NCBI GenBank assembly: GCA_000226015.1
Contig: JH153999.1
Span: 99,916 to 124,272, forward strand
Origin: Mnemiopsis leidyi
Lineage: Eukaryota; Ctenophora; Tentaculata; Lobata; Bolinopsidae
DNA length: 24,357 bases
Direction of reading: 5' to 3'
Shown: in pieces, positions 7,756 to 18,610 of the stretch
Position numbering within the stretch: the first letter of the stretch is position 1
How the letters are laid out: each line of letters opens with the position of its first letter
Program-made: the position numbers and the translations under genes
The notes under the pieces: generated by a model
Database searches by the model: none
What the model was told of the DNA's origin: nothing
Seen by the model: only the letters and a program-made list of their open reading frames with translations

Positions 7756-9880
7756 GACTTATGTTTGAGTACATTGCAGCTAAATAGTAGACAATGGTGT
7801 AACCAGTTGTTTGAACACTGTTGTTGGAACATTGTTATACTATAACTGAGGAGCCATGGTGAGTAGAGCGAGTAAACAGCATGTAAGGTAACACACACAG
7901 AGCACCCTACAGCAGTATCTATAGACTGCGGTCCTGCTGGGATTTATTGCTATGAAACACAAGGTAAGAAGCCAATAGTTGCTATTGTATATTGCCTTCA
8001 GTTGTGACTTGCAGGCTGTTCTATTGAGCAGGCTTGCTATTAGAGTTTACAGTTTGTACACATTGGTTTATCTCAATAACAGAGTCTCCAGGCACAAACT
8101 GCTATACTAATATTGCTATACTAATACCTAAATGTTACGAATATGTGACCGAGATAATGGCAGGGAAACTGCTATGTTTTTTGTTTGACATTTAAAACGC
8201 TTATATGTGAAGCTAGGGAGATTGTTTTAGTCGCAATGATTATAGCAAAACTCACATGTCGCTGTACGGAACGAGTAAAAATTCTAGAAAACGAGCGAGT
8301 TTATAAAAGTGGGAAACGAGCTTAGACACAAGAACTAAAGAAATAGCGAGTTTAGAGAAAAGAGACATATCTCTCTCAGATCACGTCAGATAGATACTCA
8401 TACATAAAGATTCAGCACGGTTGTAGATATGTGAGAATTAGTTTTACCCTCAAATATGGTCTAATGGTAACGCTAGACGGGTTGGCATAATCGGGTGTTA
8501 AACACGCCAGCTTCTTGGGAACTACATTCAGAGGTCCTGACCAATGTATTACTCAACCAATAATCCATAGCAACTGTTGCTAAACTAGTTCTTGAATTTC
8601 TCTTTATTGTTAGAGCTTATTTGGGAACGATTTAATTTAAAATACCTAAGGAATTCATAAGTGTTTTCCAACCAGGACAGTTATTTTTTCGTAATAATTT
8701 CCAGCCGACTTACGCGAATGTGCGACGAGCTGATGAAGCGATCACGCTCAGCAAACTAAACATCGGTAAACGGCGTCTGATGAAAACAGCTCGGTAACCA
8801 ACGTTGTGTAAAGACATTAGTTAGCAGATCAAGAGAAGTGTGGCAATATAATCGCATGTCGATGTCAAGTTATTTTAGGCACTTGCCATTAATTTTGTAA
8901 TTACATGAGAATTAAGCTGGTATCGTATCGTTAAATATTAGCTTATCTAGTTATTAATCAGCTGAACAAACACGACCGTCCAATACTGTCTATTTGGTGA
9001 TGCTGTTTTTGACCAAGCATCGGGAGAAATTTCTATTTGTGAAGTATTTTATCAATTAACTAATTAATCAATAACACTGTACGATAAAAAAGGAAATTTC
9101 CCATTACGATAAAAGACTTACAACCAGTTAATAAATTATCTGATTACCTCAATTTTTTATCAAATTACCTCATTATAGTTTGCAGTTTGCAGGGACAAAT
9201 TCGGGAACATAGGGAGGAATGACCGTTACTCATAGGAACCACACTGCAAGCCTTCATCGGAGATAGCACCGTCTGGCTATTAAGCTAGATGCGAGTAATT
9301 TCAATGTACTGTTTAATGTCGTCAAGCGGATATTTAAATATTTAACTGGATATTACATTGACCAGACAATACATATTAGGTATCCGGCAATGTTGTCTTA
9401 GAGTAATTTGATATGACTTGAAAACTAATTATTCAATATTCGACAAGCTATAAATATCAATGTTTAACAAAATGTTTAATTCGAACTTGACAGTCGAATA
9501 TTCAGAAATGAACCGATATTATCAAAGGAAATATCAACGTTAATGCAGACTGGCAGTCAAATATCCACACTTGTCAGTTAATAGCCTAAAAACCTCCTCT
9601 TAATATTCGAAGTATTGTGTTAGGATCCGTATTTATGTTTTTGTGTCAGGAAATATTTGAAAACACACGTTAAAAACAAGACTGAGATGGAAAGCATACT
9701 AATGAATAAATTCTTTTTTGTTGGTAATATTTATTTTGGTAAACAAACTAAGAACTTACTATGATCTACTGAAAAGTGGAAATAGTACCGGCTAAAGATC
9801 AGATATATCTAAGCAAGCGTCACGTGAAGAAGCAAATGTAAACTAATGAAAGACATCGCACTGAACAGGAAGACACACAT
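7756..9880. other. AT-rich non-coding DNA
   Basis: No supported gene in more than 2 kb. Points of note: a good Kozak ATG fused to a donor at 7856, a coding-like block before GTAAGA at 7964, a tRNA A-box-like string near 8458, and a perfect 12-bp palindrome ATATTTAAATAT near 9331. The stretch 8600-9700 is strongly AT-rich with no long open frame. Confidence 0.5.
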
Positions 9881-9917
9881 TAGATAATAATGAGCTGTAC
9901 CGTTCCTCATTATTCTA
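9881..9917. repeat. Inverted repeat (hairpin)
   Basis: AATAATGAG at 9886-9894 pairs perfectly with CTCATTATT at 9906-9914 around an 11-base loop. Outer TAG/CTA triplets extend the stem after a two-base bulge. Function unknown. Confidence 0.7.
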
Positions 9918-10054
9918 GTTCATTGTCCCAGCTAAAATTAACACTGCTCACAGTTACGCTCCCAACTCAAACAAACTGAATATTCAGGAAACTCAAGCGA
10001 CAACAAAGCTATCACGAGGCTGTAGTGAAGGGGTTTAAAACACACGTACACCGC

Positions 10055-10068
10055 GTGTGATATCACAC
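10055..10068. repeat. 14-bp perfect palindrome
   Basis: GTGTGATATCACAC reads the same on both strands. It sits in a CA/TC-rich block (10040-10110) with repeated CTCACA strings. Confidence 0.8.
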
Positions 10069-10718
10069 ATCCTCACTTGATCACACTCCCTCACAACACA
10101 CAACCTCACAGAGCTCGGGAGAGACAACATAATACCTGGCCAGCTTATAGTGAGCACCTGGCTTTTCTGGAACTATCTGTAGTTCTCTGTGCCTGCTGCG
10201 ACGTGAGATCTATTTTTAGAAACATGAGTTGAGAGGGAACTCAGAACATAGAGAGAGGGAGAGAGTAGAAAGAGATGTGTGATGAGTTGGTTCAGGCTCA
10301 CTGTATCGCTTATTGGCCGGTCTAACAATACCTATTTCAATAGTCAGTTAGGCTCCCAGTGCTTCTGCCATCAGTCGTGAGAAATTCGGTGAGAACTTTG
10401 CGAGAAGGCACGTGGGAAATTCCAGGGAAACAAGGAAAACGGACAAGTTAAGCAGAGAAATACATACAAAAAAGTGCGTTCCAAGAAGAGTTACGTAGTC
10501 AGGGACATATCATTACGAATATTGGGAGGCGATACAAATCTGCTAAACGTTGCGACTGCAGACCAGCAAGTTCTAGATGCGTTAGATCAGTTTATTTCCG
10601 CATCGACACTGCCTTGTTGAGAGGTATGGGAGGAAGTTTCTGGGAAGCGAGCGGTGAACTATACCGCGGTGCGACAGAGTCCAAATTAACATTCCTCCGT
10701 GGAAAACGAAATGCATTA

Positions 10719-10739
10719 CTCCTGGCGGAAAGCCAGGAG
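10719..10739. repeat. GC-rich hairpin
   Basis: CTCCTGGC and GCCAGGAG form a perfect 8-bp stem around the loop GGAAA. It is one of the strongest short stems in the window. It is not followed by a T-run and eukaryotic context makes a terminator role unlikely. Confidence 0.75.
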
Positions 10740-11018
10740 GCCAGTTCCCAGTAAATTAGAACACAACGTGCACTGAAAAGTATTCTGGATTGGAGTAGTC
10801 TGTATCCGTGGGAGAAACTATAAACGTGTACGTCATCTTGAGAAGAAGTAATAATTCATTGTAATCACTGACGAACTTTAGTAGACTTGAATTTCTGGGG
10901 TTTTAAAGGCTCTGTGATCAGCTATACTAATTCTATCGGCAACGTCGGCAGTAAGCAGGAAATAAGTGTTTGCAGTCGGATGGTATGAGAAATATTTGCG
11001 AATATTACACATAATTTA

Positions 11019-11115
11019 ACAGAGAATATAAAGAGAATATACAAAGAATATAACAGAGACTATACAGAGACTATACAGAGAAAATAACAGAGAATATTGC
11101 AGAGAATATGAACAG
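11019..11115. repeat. Degenerate ACAGAGAATAT short repeat
   Basis: About eight to nine imperfect 10-11-base units (ACAGAGAATAT, ACAGAGACTAT and variants) run head to tail. Confidence 0.8.
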
Positions 11116-11394
11116 AAGATGATGGGAGAGCATTCTCCCTCTACTGACTCCTGGTCTCATTAGGAACCCGCCTACAGGGCAGGACAGCAATATGTCATAC
11201 CCGCCTTATGTAACCCTCCCTTTATCCCTCCACTTCATTGTAATATTACAACCACAATACGGGGGAGGAGGTGTGTGTTGTGACGTCACGTGACCTCACA
11301 ATTACTGTCTGCAGCAGAGACAGATTCCACGGAGCCATCTCCAGAATGGATAGAACAAGAGTAGGAGCTTTATAGCAACAATGATGAAGAAGTG

Positions 11395-11449
11395 AAGGAG
11401 AGAAGAGAGAGCGAGAGAGAGAGCGAGAGAGAGAGAGAAAAGAGAGAAG
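11395..11449. repeat. GA-rich microsatellite
   Basis: A purine tract of GAGAGA and GAGAGAGC units. On the minus strand it makes a Ser/Leu-rich open frame that is a by-product of the repeat, not a gene. Confidence 0.9.
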
Positions 11450-12031
11450 TAGTTTTATAGAGGGTAGCGACACTATGGTGGACTTAACTCGCTGTAAATG
11501 TGGCAAAAAGAATGGTTACTGTCCTCAGGAAATAATACAGCTCTGTTCTCTGTGGTGTTGATATTATCGGGTAGAGTTTATCATTGCAAAACGTGCAGTA
11601 AGTAGTTGTCCTGGCCCGCGGGACAAAAGTCAAAACTTTCAGTTTTGGGTTTCGGGTGGAGCAAAAATTTAAGTGAGCAGAAAAAAACTCAACAAAAAAA
11701 AGTTGGTGGATCCTCTCATCGGGCTACAACCACAAAACAATGATGCGAGTTTGGCGAAACACTCCAGGTTAACAAGAAATGGATTCCTTAATTTAGGGGG
11801 TTAAAACCCGTTTCTCGGAGCAACACTCACAGGGGAAGATAAAAATTTAAACGTTGCTGTGAATTAGCGTTTAACAACCAAATATAAGATGACACGCCGT
11901 GTAGCCTGTGTGAAACTTGACTGTCCGACACCAGACGACATTTGACTGCCACAAGAAGGAGAGACATGTTATAAACGAATGTTATTAACAAATAGAATCA
12001 GACAATTATCAACGTTATAACATTCCACGAC

Positions 12032-12529
12032 ATGTCCGACAAAAAGAGGAAAACATCAAGCTAAGTAGACATCTACAACAAAATGTAGCTGTAAGACCTG
12101 AAACGTAACACCGAAGGTACAAGATAAGGTTCACAAATCATAAGGACCTGGATTAACTACACCAGAGTGGGGAACTACTCTAAAACAGATTTCAGCAAGT
12201 CAGACCAGCACGAAGATAACAAGAAACACGTGTACTGGGTAGGGTGTAGGAGAAGTGTCTCCAATTGTAAGTACGAGCACATCAAGTTTTATACGAGGCA
12301 TTTAGGTTTATTCAAGTACTAACTTAGATGAGGCGAAAGCGAAAGTGGTTTAACCAAGCTTAAGATATTTTGTGGTGTGATGTACATTGTCTCAATATCT
12401 AAGTCTGGCAAACAGAAATCAATAGCGAGCAAGTTGTTGCAGATAAGGGTACACCAGAACTGGAACTTTAAGTGCCGAAGTCCAAATATGTGCTTTTCTT
12501 GTGGAATTATATTTAGATTATACCGCTAA
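12032..12529 (+). pseudogene. Stop-riddled reading frame, possible dead ORF
   Basis: From the ATG at 12032 one plus-strand frame can be followed for 166 codons with six internal stops (mostly TAA/TAG, one TGA at 12329). It includes two long open blocks: 12128-12322 (64 codons, inside it KKHVYWVGCRRSVSNCKYEH) and 12332-12529 (65 codons, with KCRSPNMCFSCG). The residue mix looks protein-like, but open runs of this length are expected by chance in 24 kb of DNA with this composition. I recognise no family. Confidence 0.15.
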
Positions 12530-14700
12530 GCAGCTCACCAAATCGGAGAACCTGTAAACCGGAACATAACCAGGCTACACTAGAAGGTAACACATAAACA
12601 GAAAGTTAGACATAACCAAGTAGAATAAAACATTATCAATAGAACAAAGATACTCAATAGAAATAACACAAATCAGACATTAACACCGTATTTATAAAAA
12701 AGGTATGCGGAGTGCTTATGATCGGATAATGACCTATCAAGTAAACAATGATCACAATATACAATAACACTCGTGTTATTTAACACATCGCATTGTGTCA
12801 TCGTACTTAAGAGCATGGCGTCCTGCAGGGTGAAATTTGAGTACCAATTTGGATATTTTATTAGTTTTACATGCACGTGCAACGGACGTGGAACACAGGT
12901 CACTGCCGACGTGGAACTCAAAACGTAGGAAGAGTATTAAAAAGGAACTTAATTTTAATGCCTGCGTAATCTGAACAATTGCAAGTGTCAATTATGTGGA
13001 TATTCATAAAGTAAAAGATGAGACAAGACGTTTTGAATATCACTTGTTTATGTTACAGTAATAAATGTATTTAACATCTCCGCGATTTGAGCTATTGAGA
13101 CATAATAAAGAAATGTAACTTCATTAATTTCATCCAATTAACATAATTAGATGGTGGCCGAAACTGATGCCAGGAAGGGGTTCTACTTAATAGTCCATAT
13201 AAAATTAACACCGCAACACGCGATTCTGACGCCTTGTCGATTTGTTAATGATTTTCGAGTTGTTATTTTAAACAACGGGGGCCGAAACGCTAAAATCTGA
13301 AATTTTAAGAAATTTATAACACAACCGATTTAAAACAAGACTCCAGAGTTTCAGGAGTCACGTTTTCCGGTTGAAAATTATCGTGACTTTTAATCGTGAC
13401 TTCTTATTGTAGAGTTTCTATCGTTACCCAGCAAAAACCTGAGGACACATCATACTTAACACTGAAAACGTAGATTGTCCTGCAGTTTGCCAAACAAACA
13501 AAAACCTACAGCACTAACAAAAAACCTGATGACAAGGTATCTTAGATTTTTAACGAAGGGGTGGTAGACACAGTCCAGAAACTTCCTCAACTGTGTCTGC
13601 TGAGCTCTTAAGCAGGGGGTTTTGTAAATTTGTCTCCTTGAGTTGCCTGGCATTGCCAAGCGTTGCTAGGTGCTGATAAAGTTGAGGGTTCTGCTGATCT
13701 GAGCCTCGTCAACAAACATCTTTGTCGGCAAAAAGTTTTCACACCTGCACGTGATGTAAATTCGGGGAGTTGAAGTGAAGACATCCGTAGTAGAAGCAGG
13801 GAGATAGAACGGGGAACGTGGCCCGAATAATTAGTACAGGACTTTTAGAGTCCTAGCAGTCAAATCTACTACTGCTCAAAAGTAGCATTATACTCGATCA
13901 TGAAACATGATGTTCCGCCGCTTCAGCTGCGTTTCTTCAAGTTTGGCTTGGATAGAATGAGCTGCTCACAGGCTTAAACCAAATATTGACTTCTTTAGTA
14001 CAAGATGTAGGACCTAATATTCATTTCCAAACATGGAAATGACTGAAAACTCAGAAACAACAACGGAAATTGTGATTGAATAATCCACGAATGACTAGCT
14101 ATAGAAAATAGAACGAGCACAACTACGTCAATACAGACAATAACTTCGAAGTTAGAATGTGCAGGTAGGCAGGTGTGGAGACTGATCAGATTACACGTCA
14201 CGTGCTAACTACCAGCCAATCACAGTCTTGTACTTCCAATCGCATTAAATGCCCAGCTCTATTCACTATCTCACAATTAAAATATACCTGGAACTAGGGC
14301 TTAAGAAAGTTGTAGAAATATAACGGATCGTTCTTAGAGAAAATGTAGAAGATTTGGCTTGGAAATAGTTCTGTCAACATATAAGAGGGTGGGGATGGAG
14401 GCAGCTTTGTGATTCACTCAATTATTGCAGTGAGTACGAGATACCAGGACGTCATGAAGTGGAGCCAATGTAAATTGTTGTGGACAGCAACTCAGCAAAT
14501 TAATAAATTCTGATAATAACAAGTTAGTCTGCATGGAGCACAATGGAATTGTACTCGACTAGATCTATAGTGTTCGCGAAAGTGAGAGTAGTTTGAAGAA
14601 GGGATGCTATCATATGCGAGTATGTATGTGAGTATTTCCGAGATCAACCAGTTGAAATTATAGCAAGATGCGACTGTAAGTACTTTTAAAATACAAGTAA
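12530..14700. other. Non-coding DNA, no supported gene
   Basis: Nothing firmly supported. CACGTG sites lie at 12874, 13748 and 14199. A minus-strand stretch at 13456-13659 resembles a membrane-protein exon and is treated as a finding. A short direct repeat ATCGTGACTT occurs twice near 13379-13400. Confidence 0.45.
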
Positions 14701-14736
14701 GGAGGGGGCCCGGCGATTAACCAACGACACTTGATT

Positions 14737-14770
14737 GACCACGGTCGTTTTCAGGGGAAATTTCACCCAA
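14737..14770 (+). repeat. 34-bp direct repeat inside the MITE-like element, copy 1
   Basis: Starts GACCACGGTCGTTTTCAGGG and ends AAATTTCACCCAA; identical to 15216-15249. It sits just inside the left terminal inverted repeat. The first ten bases form a near-palindrome (GACCACGGTC). Confidence 0.93.
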
Positions 14771-15215
14771 ATGGCTAAAATGGCCGTTTTCCTTGTCAAA
14801 TTTATTTGAAATTGGACAAAAAATGGCTGATTATTTGACAAAAACCGAATGCCCATACATGAGCATGGTCGAATTAAGTTATACTTTGCCTGTAACTTGG
14901 GCAAATATCAATAATTTTCAATGTAACAACTTTCATGTGGTCAGCAAGATAAAAGTTCATCACCATACTGCTATGTCCATGTGGCTCAAAAGTTTCTAAA
15001 CTGTAGATTCAAGATCAGACAAACCGATAAAAATGACAAATGACAGATATCTCAATTTTGCAATTTAAAAAGATTTTATTCCTACATTAAGGGGATCGGA
15101 CTTTTTGTCTGAAACGTTCAGGATAGGTGTAGAATTTACTATTTGGAAATAGAGGACTCCCATTTTTAATTGAAGTCCCAGAGAGATCGGAAGAACAGAC
15201 AAAAACGTCCATCGC

Positions 15216-15249
15216 GACCACGGTCGTTTTCAGGGGAAATTTCACCCAA
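15216..15249 (+). repeat. 34-bp direct repeat inside the MITE-like element, copy 2
   Basis: Identical to 14737-14770, same orientation, 479 bases downstream, just inside the right terminal inverted repeat. Identity of this repeat contrasts with the diverged terminal repeats around it. Confidence 0.93.
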
Positions 15250-15288
15250 TTGATCGTTAAATGCTTAGTTAGTCGCCGAACCCCCTTC

Positions 15289-17640
15289 CCCCAAGTTAAA
15301 ACCAATCGGATAAAAACCCATCTCGACAAAAAATATTGCATCATGTAAGGCTTTTAGGCTCGAAACCCATTACCCGGAGCCTGATGAGTCCTAAAGATAT
15401 TGGGATATGGCACATATTGAGTGTTCATACGTGCGTTTTTGTCTACAAAAGGTATAATCATTCCGGGTATAAAGGTTGTAAGTCGTCGTCAACATAAAAT
15501 TCCAATAAAACTTCCCCAAAATAGAGTCTATGCGTAACGTGTACAAACGTCAAATCGAACGTAAAACAACACTTTGCAAGTTTTTGAAGCTTTTACCTCA
15601 CATTTACGTGAACAGTATCTATTTTGATTGGTAAGTTTTGAAACATGTTAACAAAATGACAAGATGGCCGAATATTGTAAGCCTCGTCAAATGAGCCGCA
15701 ACTCTGATAGGTAAAACAAATCAATATCGCGTCATAATTAACCTCAAAATGATTTAAAAGGTTTCATCTTGTATTTTGCAAATAAGCTCTGGGCGTTAAA
15801 CTTACTCTGGTCTCTGTTGTAAGTGCCCCTTTGAGCTTCAAGGAACTTTATGGGGAGCCGACGTCATGAAACCTTATTATACCAAAGTGGATGAAAAGTG
15901 TATAGAAAAACAATCTTTGTTGACTTTCAAACAAAGACGATCCATTTGAATCCACAAAAAACCTTTTACTGGCAAAATAGCTGATCTCAATCCCATCAGA
16001 ACACACAACCTCCCCTAACCACATCCAGGAACTAAGTTTGATCAGCTGGGATTGTGGGACATCAGGAAGCCAAGGTGTGCACCAGATATCCCCCGATATC
16101 GACTGGGAGGCGTGACCTGACGTCAACCCTGTCACGTGATCATTATAGCATCGCACCAACGTCAATCTTAACAAGTTAGCAGTTTCTCAGTTCAGGCCAT
16201 AACCATTAACTTTACTTGGAACTTAGATCGTTCAACTTAAGCAGCTTGACTTGATGTTTGACAAGAATTGTTGTTGAGTCTGTCGAAATCGAGCTACGTC
16301 ATCATGCCTCAAAAACAAAACTATAACCTCACTCTTATGTGCCTTTTCCCACTTTATATGTCTTCCCAAGTGAAATTTTCCACGATATCCAGAAAAGGTG
16401 TGGATGTAATAAAAGTTGGGAATTGGAAGACGTATAAGGCACAAAGAATAAAGGTATAGATAATTTCAGAGTTGTCTGATATGGGGCGGATTATGGGATA
16501 AAGTGTTACCTCAAAGGTATCATCCTGGGAAATTTAGGGATGTTCATGGAGACTGGCAGACGAAACAAATAGCACTGGTCTTTAGAAGAATTCTTCTTTT
16601 TATAGGTCGTTTACCATGGCAAAAATTTTATGCTATTCGTCATAGTATGTATCACTGTAAAATAAGGAAGAGATTCTGAGAATTTTCCAGTTGAATGACA
16701 AACGGGGTTTAATTACTGCATTGGTCTTATCTCAACTCACATTTAAAATTCAGACTGATCGAAGAGAAATATTCTAGATATCAGTGTAACTTGCTATTTC
16801 TTAAAACCTCATATTTGATGCCCAAACATGTCTAGATTAAAAAGTTGCCAGTTGCCACAAACCCCCACAGGACACTTTCCCCAACAGATGAAATCTGTGA
16901 GATCTTAGAAAAAATATGGAATATAAAACCGTAAGGCAAATAAAAAATTTCTGCAAATTTTCAATACCTCAGATTTTCTGCATTTAACTCAGTACATACA
17001 ATATTTTCATAGCAGCCTTAGTCAGCAGTTGCATCTCAAGTACATACGAACTGGACTGAAAAGTCTCGAATCAACCGATAACGACAAAAAAAGCACATGA
17101 TGCAGATGGGGCAACCTACAGGAAAAGGTGCAAGAGAATAAAACACAGGAATAGAATCAAAATTTGGTTTATTATATGTCCACCACCCAAACGACTCGTG
17201 ATGGGAAAATTTGGTTACCAGTTCACCAGTTTTGCAATGCACAGACATTTTAAGGCATCTTTGTGATAAAATACCATTTTAGGACATGGGCAGCAGCCTC
17301 TAGGCTTATCGAATCTGTATATATTAGAAGATCATGTTACGTATTGATCGATGAGGGGATAAAAATAGTCTTTAACGTAATCTGCTTTTTTCGGTTTTCA
17401 AGCAAGCCTTGATATTACGATATAGGGCATATATGCGGTCTGGTCTGTGTTTCCATTATACCAAATAAAGTCATGGCACCTAGGTTAGCCTATCTTAGGT
17501 TTATGAGCTGATCTGCCTCGACGCCACAAGAGTAGTGCAGCTTTCAATGAACTAGGTTGATCTATTCTAAGGTAAACTAATGTGTGGTAAATCAAAATGT
17601 AAATTTTTCACGCTACCCTCTAAATCTCTGTCTCAGCAAA
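15289..17640. other. Non-coding DNA, no supported gene
   Basis: The longest ATG-to-stop frame in the window lies here on the minus strand (15848-16174, 108 codons), but its product matches no family I know and has no convincing splice borders. A CACGTG lies at 16133 close to a TGACGTCA CRE-like site at 16117-16124. A perfect 14-bp palindrome AGAAGAATTCTTCT is at 16584-16597. Confidence 0.45.
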
Positions 17641-18561
17641 ATGTTAAAGAAGGTATATTAGTCGATTTGTTACAGGTAAGGAACTGAAAGGCCGCGAGAT
17701 ACACTTGCCCGGTGACAGGATATTCGGCGACAACACTTGCATAGCTGGAAAATATAAAGCATCCAACAAGCAAGCTGTTGAGTGATTGCTACTGTGCGTA
17801 ATAAAAGAAACTTCTTCAGATACACATGTCCAGCTGAATATGAGGTGCTCTAATCAACTATTAAGACTTGATTTCACGACAGCCAGTACCTGATAAGACT
17901 TAAGCCAAAATTCTGGCTCCTCCTACAAACGAGAGCCAGTAGCTTCAACCGCTGGGAAACGTCAGTACTCATGGCACAGGTGGAGTTGGCAGCGTGGAAT
18001 CTCCGGAATTTTCGTCACCTTGTTCAGCAAAGTACAGCCAGTACAATCTAGCAGTTCTAGAGAGCCGTGCCCAGATTTTGACTACTGCACGTTAAGTCAG
18101 GTATCTCCCTGTTCTACACAGAATTTATTTTAAGCTTCTAGAAATTCCACATCCTCAAAATTTTATCCAGAAATTCTACCATAGTTAGATGATTCTTATA
18201 CGCATTAGGTTTGATTTGTTCACAAATCCCTAAATAATAATCAATCCTTTGTGGTGATAAGTTGTACTTCAGGGCAAGAAATTTTGACTTAAAAATTTAT
18301 CAAGATCAAAATCAAAACCTAAGTAGGTATTAAGAAACCTCTTATTTTGAGCCAATCGCAGGTTGATTGAAGTCCTGGTCAAGCTGGAGAGTTGGGTCTG
18401 TAGATTTCGAAGACATTTTCCCATCTTCTCGGTAGACAAGATCAAGAACTAAAACTAAAAAAATTAAAGCCGGAAGGAGCCTCACCTATCGTTCTAGCAA
18501 GTCATAAGAAATGAACCGCATGTCAAAATGTTACATTGAAATGCATGATGCAGATGGATAC
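17641..18561. other. Mostly non-coding, with coding-like blocks of unknown status
   Basis: GC is slightly higher between 17670 and 18110. Short frames with plausible splice borders occur on both strands (see findings for 17676-17785 and 17890-17972), but no gene could be assembled. Confidence 0.35.
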
Positions 18562-18610
18562 TCGAAATTGAACTCGTGACATTGATAACGTATCCCAACC
18601 ACTGAAATCA
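18562..18610 (-). repeat. Possible tRNA-derived SINE relic
   Basis: On the minus strand, TGATTTCAGTGGTTGGGATA resembles a tRNA A-box region and GAGTTCAATTTCG a B-box (GGTTCRANTCC). The gap between the boxes is about 23 bases, shorter than in a normal tRNA. No acceptor stem folds, so it is not a functional tRNA. A decayed tRNA-related SINE is the likeliest explanation. Confidence 0.3.

Larger units (their letters stand above)
14701..15288. mobile_element. MITE-like element with terminal inverted repeats
   Basis: The left end GGAGGGGGCCCGGCGATTAA (14701 on) and the reverse complement of the right end (GAAGGGGGTTCGGCGACTAA, ending at 15288) match over about 25 bp, and every mismatch is a G/A or C/T transition. 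The interior, about 590 bp in total, is AT-rich with no transposase frame. Such a design fits a non-autonomous DNA transposon (MITE). I could not identify a clear target-site duplication (flanks are AAGTAA on the left and CCCCAAGTTAAA on the right), so the true ends may lie a few bases out and the superfamily is unknown. Confidence 0.55.

Noticed and set aside
11246-11506. Minus-strand Ser/Leu-rich frame of 86 codons
   Set aside because: Its middle is the translation of the GA/CT microsatellite at 11395-11449.
15184-15200. AGATCGGAAGAACAGAC resembles a sequencing adapter
   Set aside because: It differs from the common AGATCGGAAGAGC adapter core and is embedded in continuous element sequence, so coincidence is more likely than contamination.
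14686-15344. Minus-strand frames sharing the peptide WVKFPLKTTVV
   Set aside because: The shared peptide is the translation of the 34-bp direct repeat of the MITE-like element, not a conserved protein motif.
15848-16174. Longest ATG-to-stop frame (108 codons, minus strand)
   Set aside because: Product matches no family I know, there is no splice or promoter context, and frames of this length are expected by chance in 24 kb of DNA on two strands.
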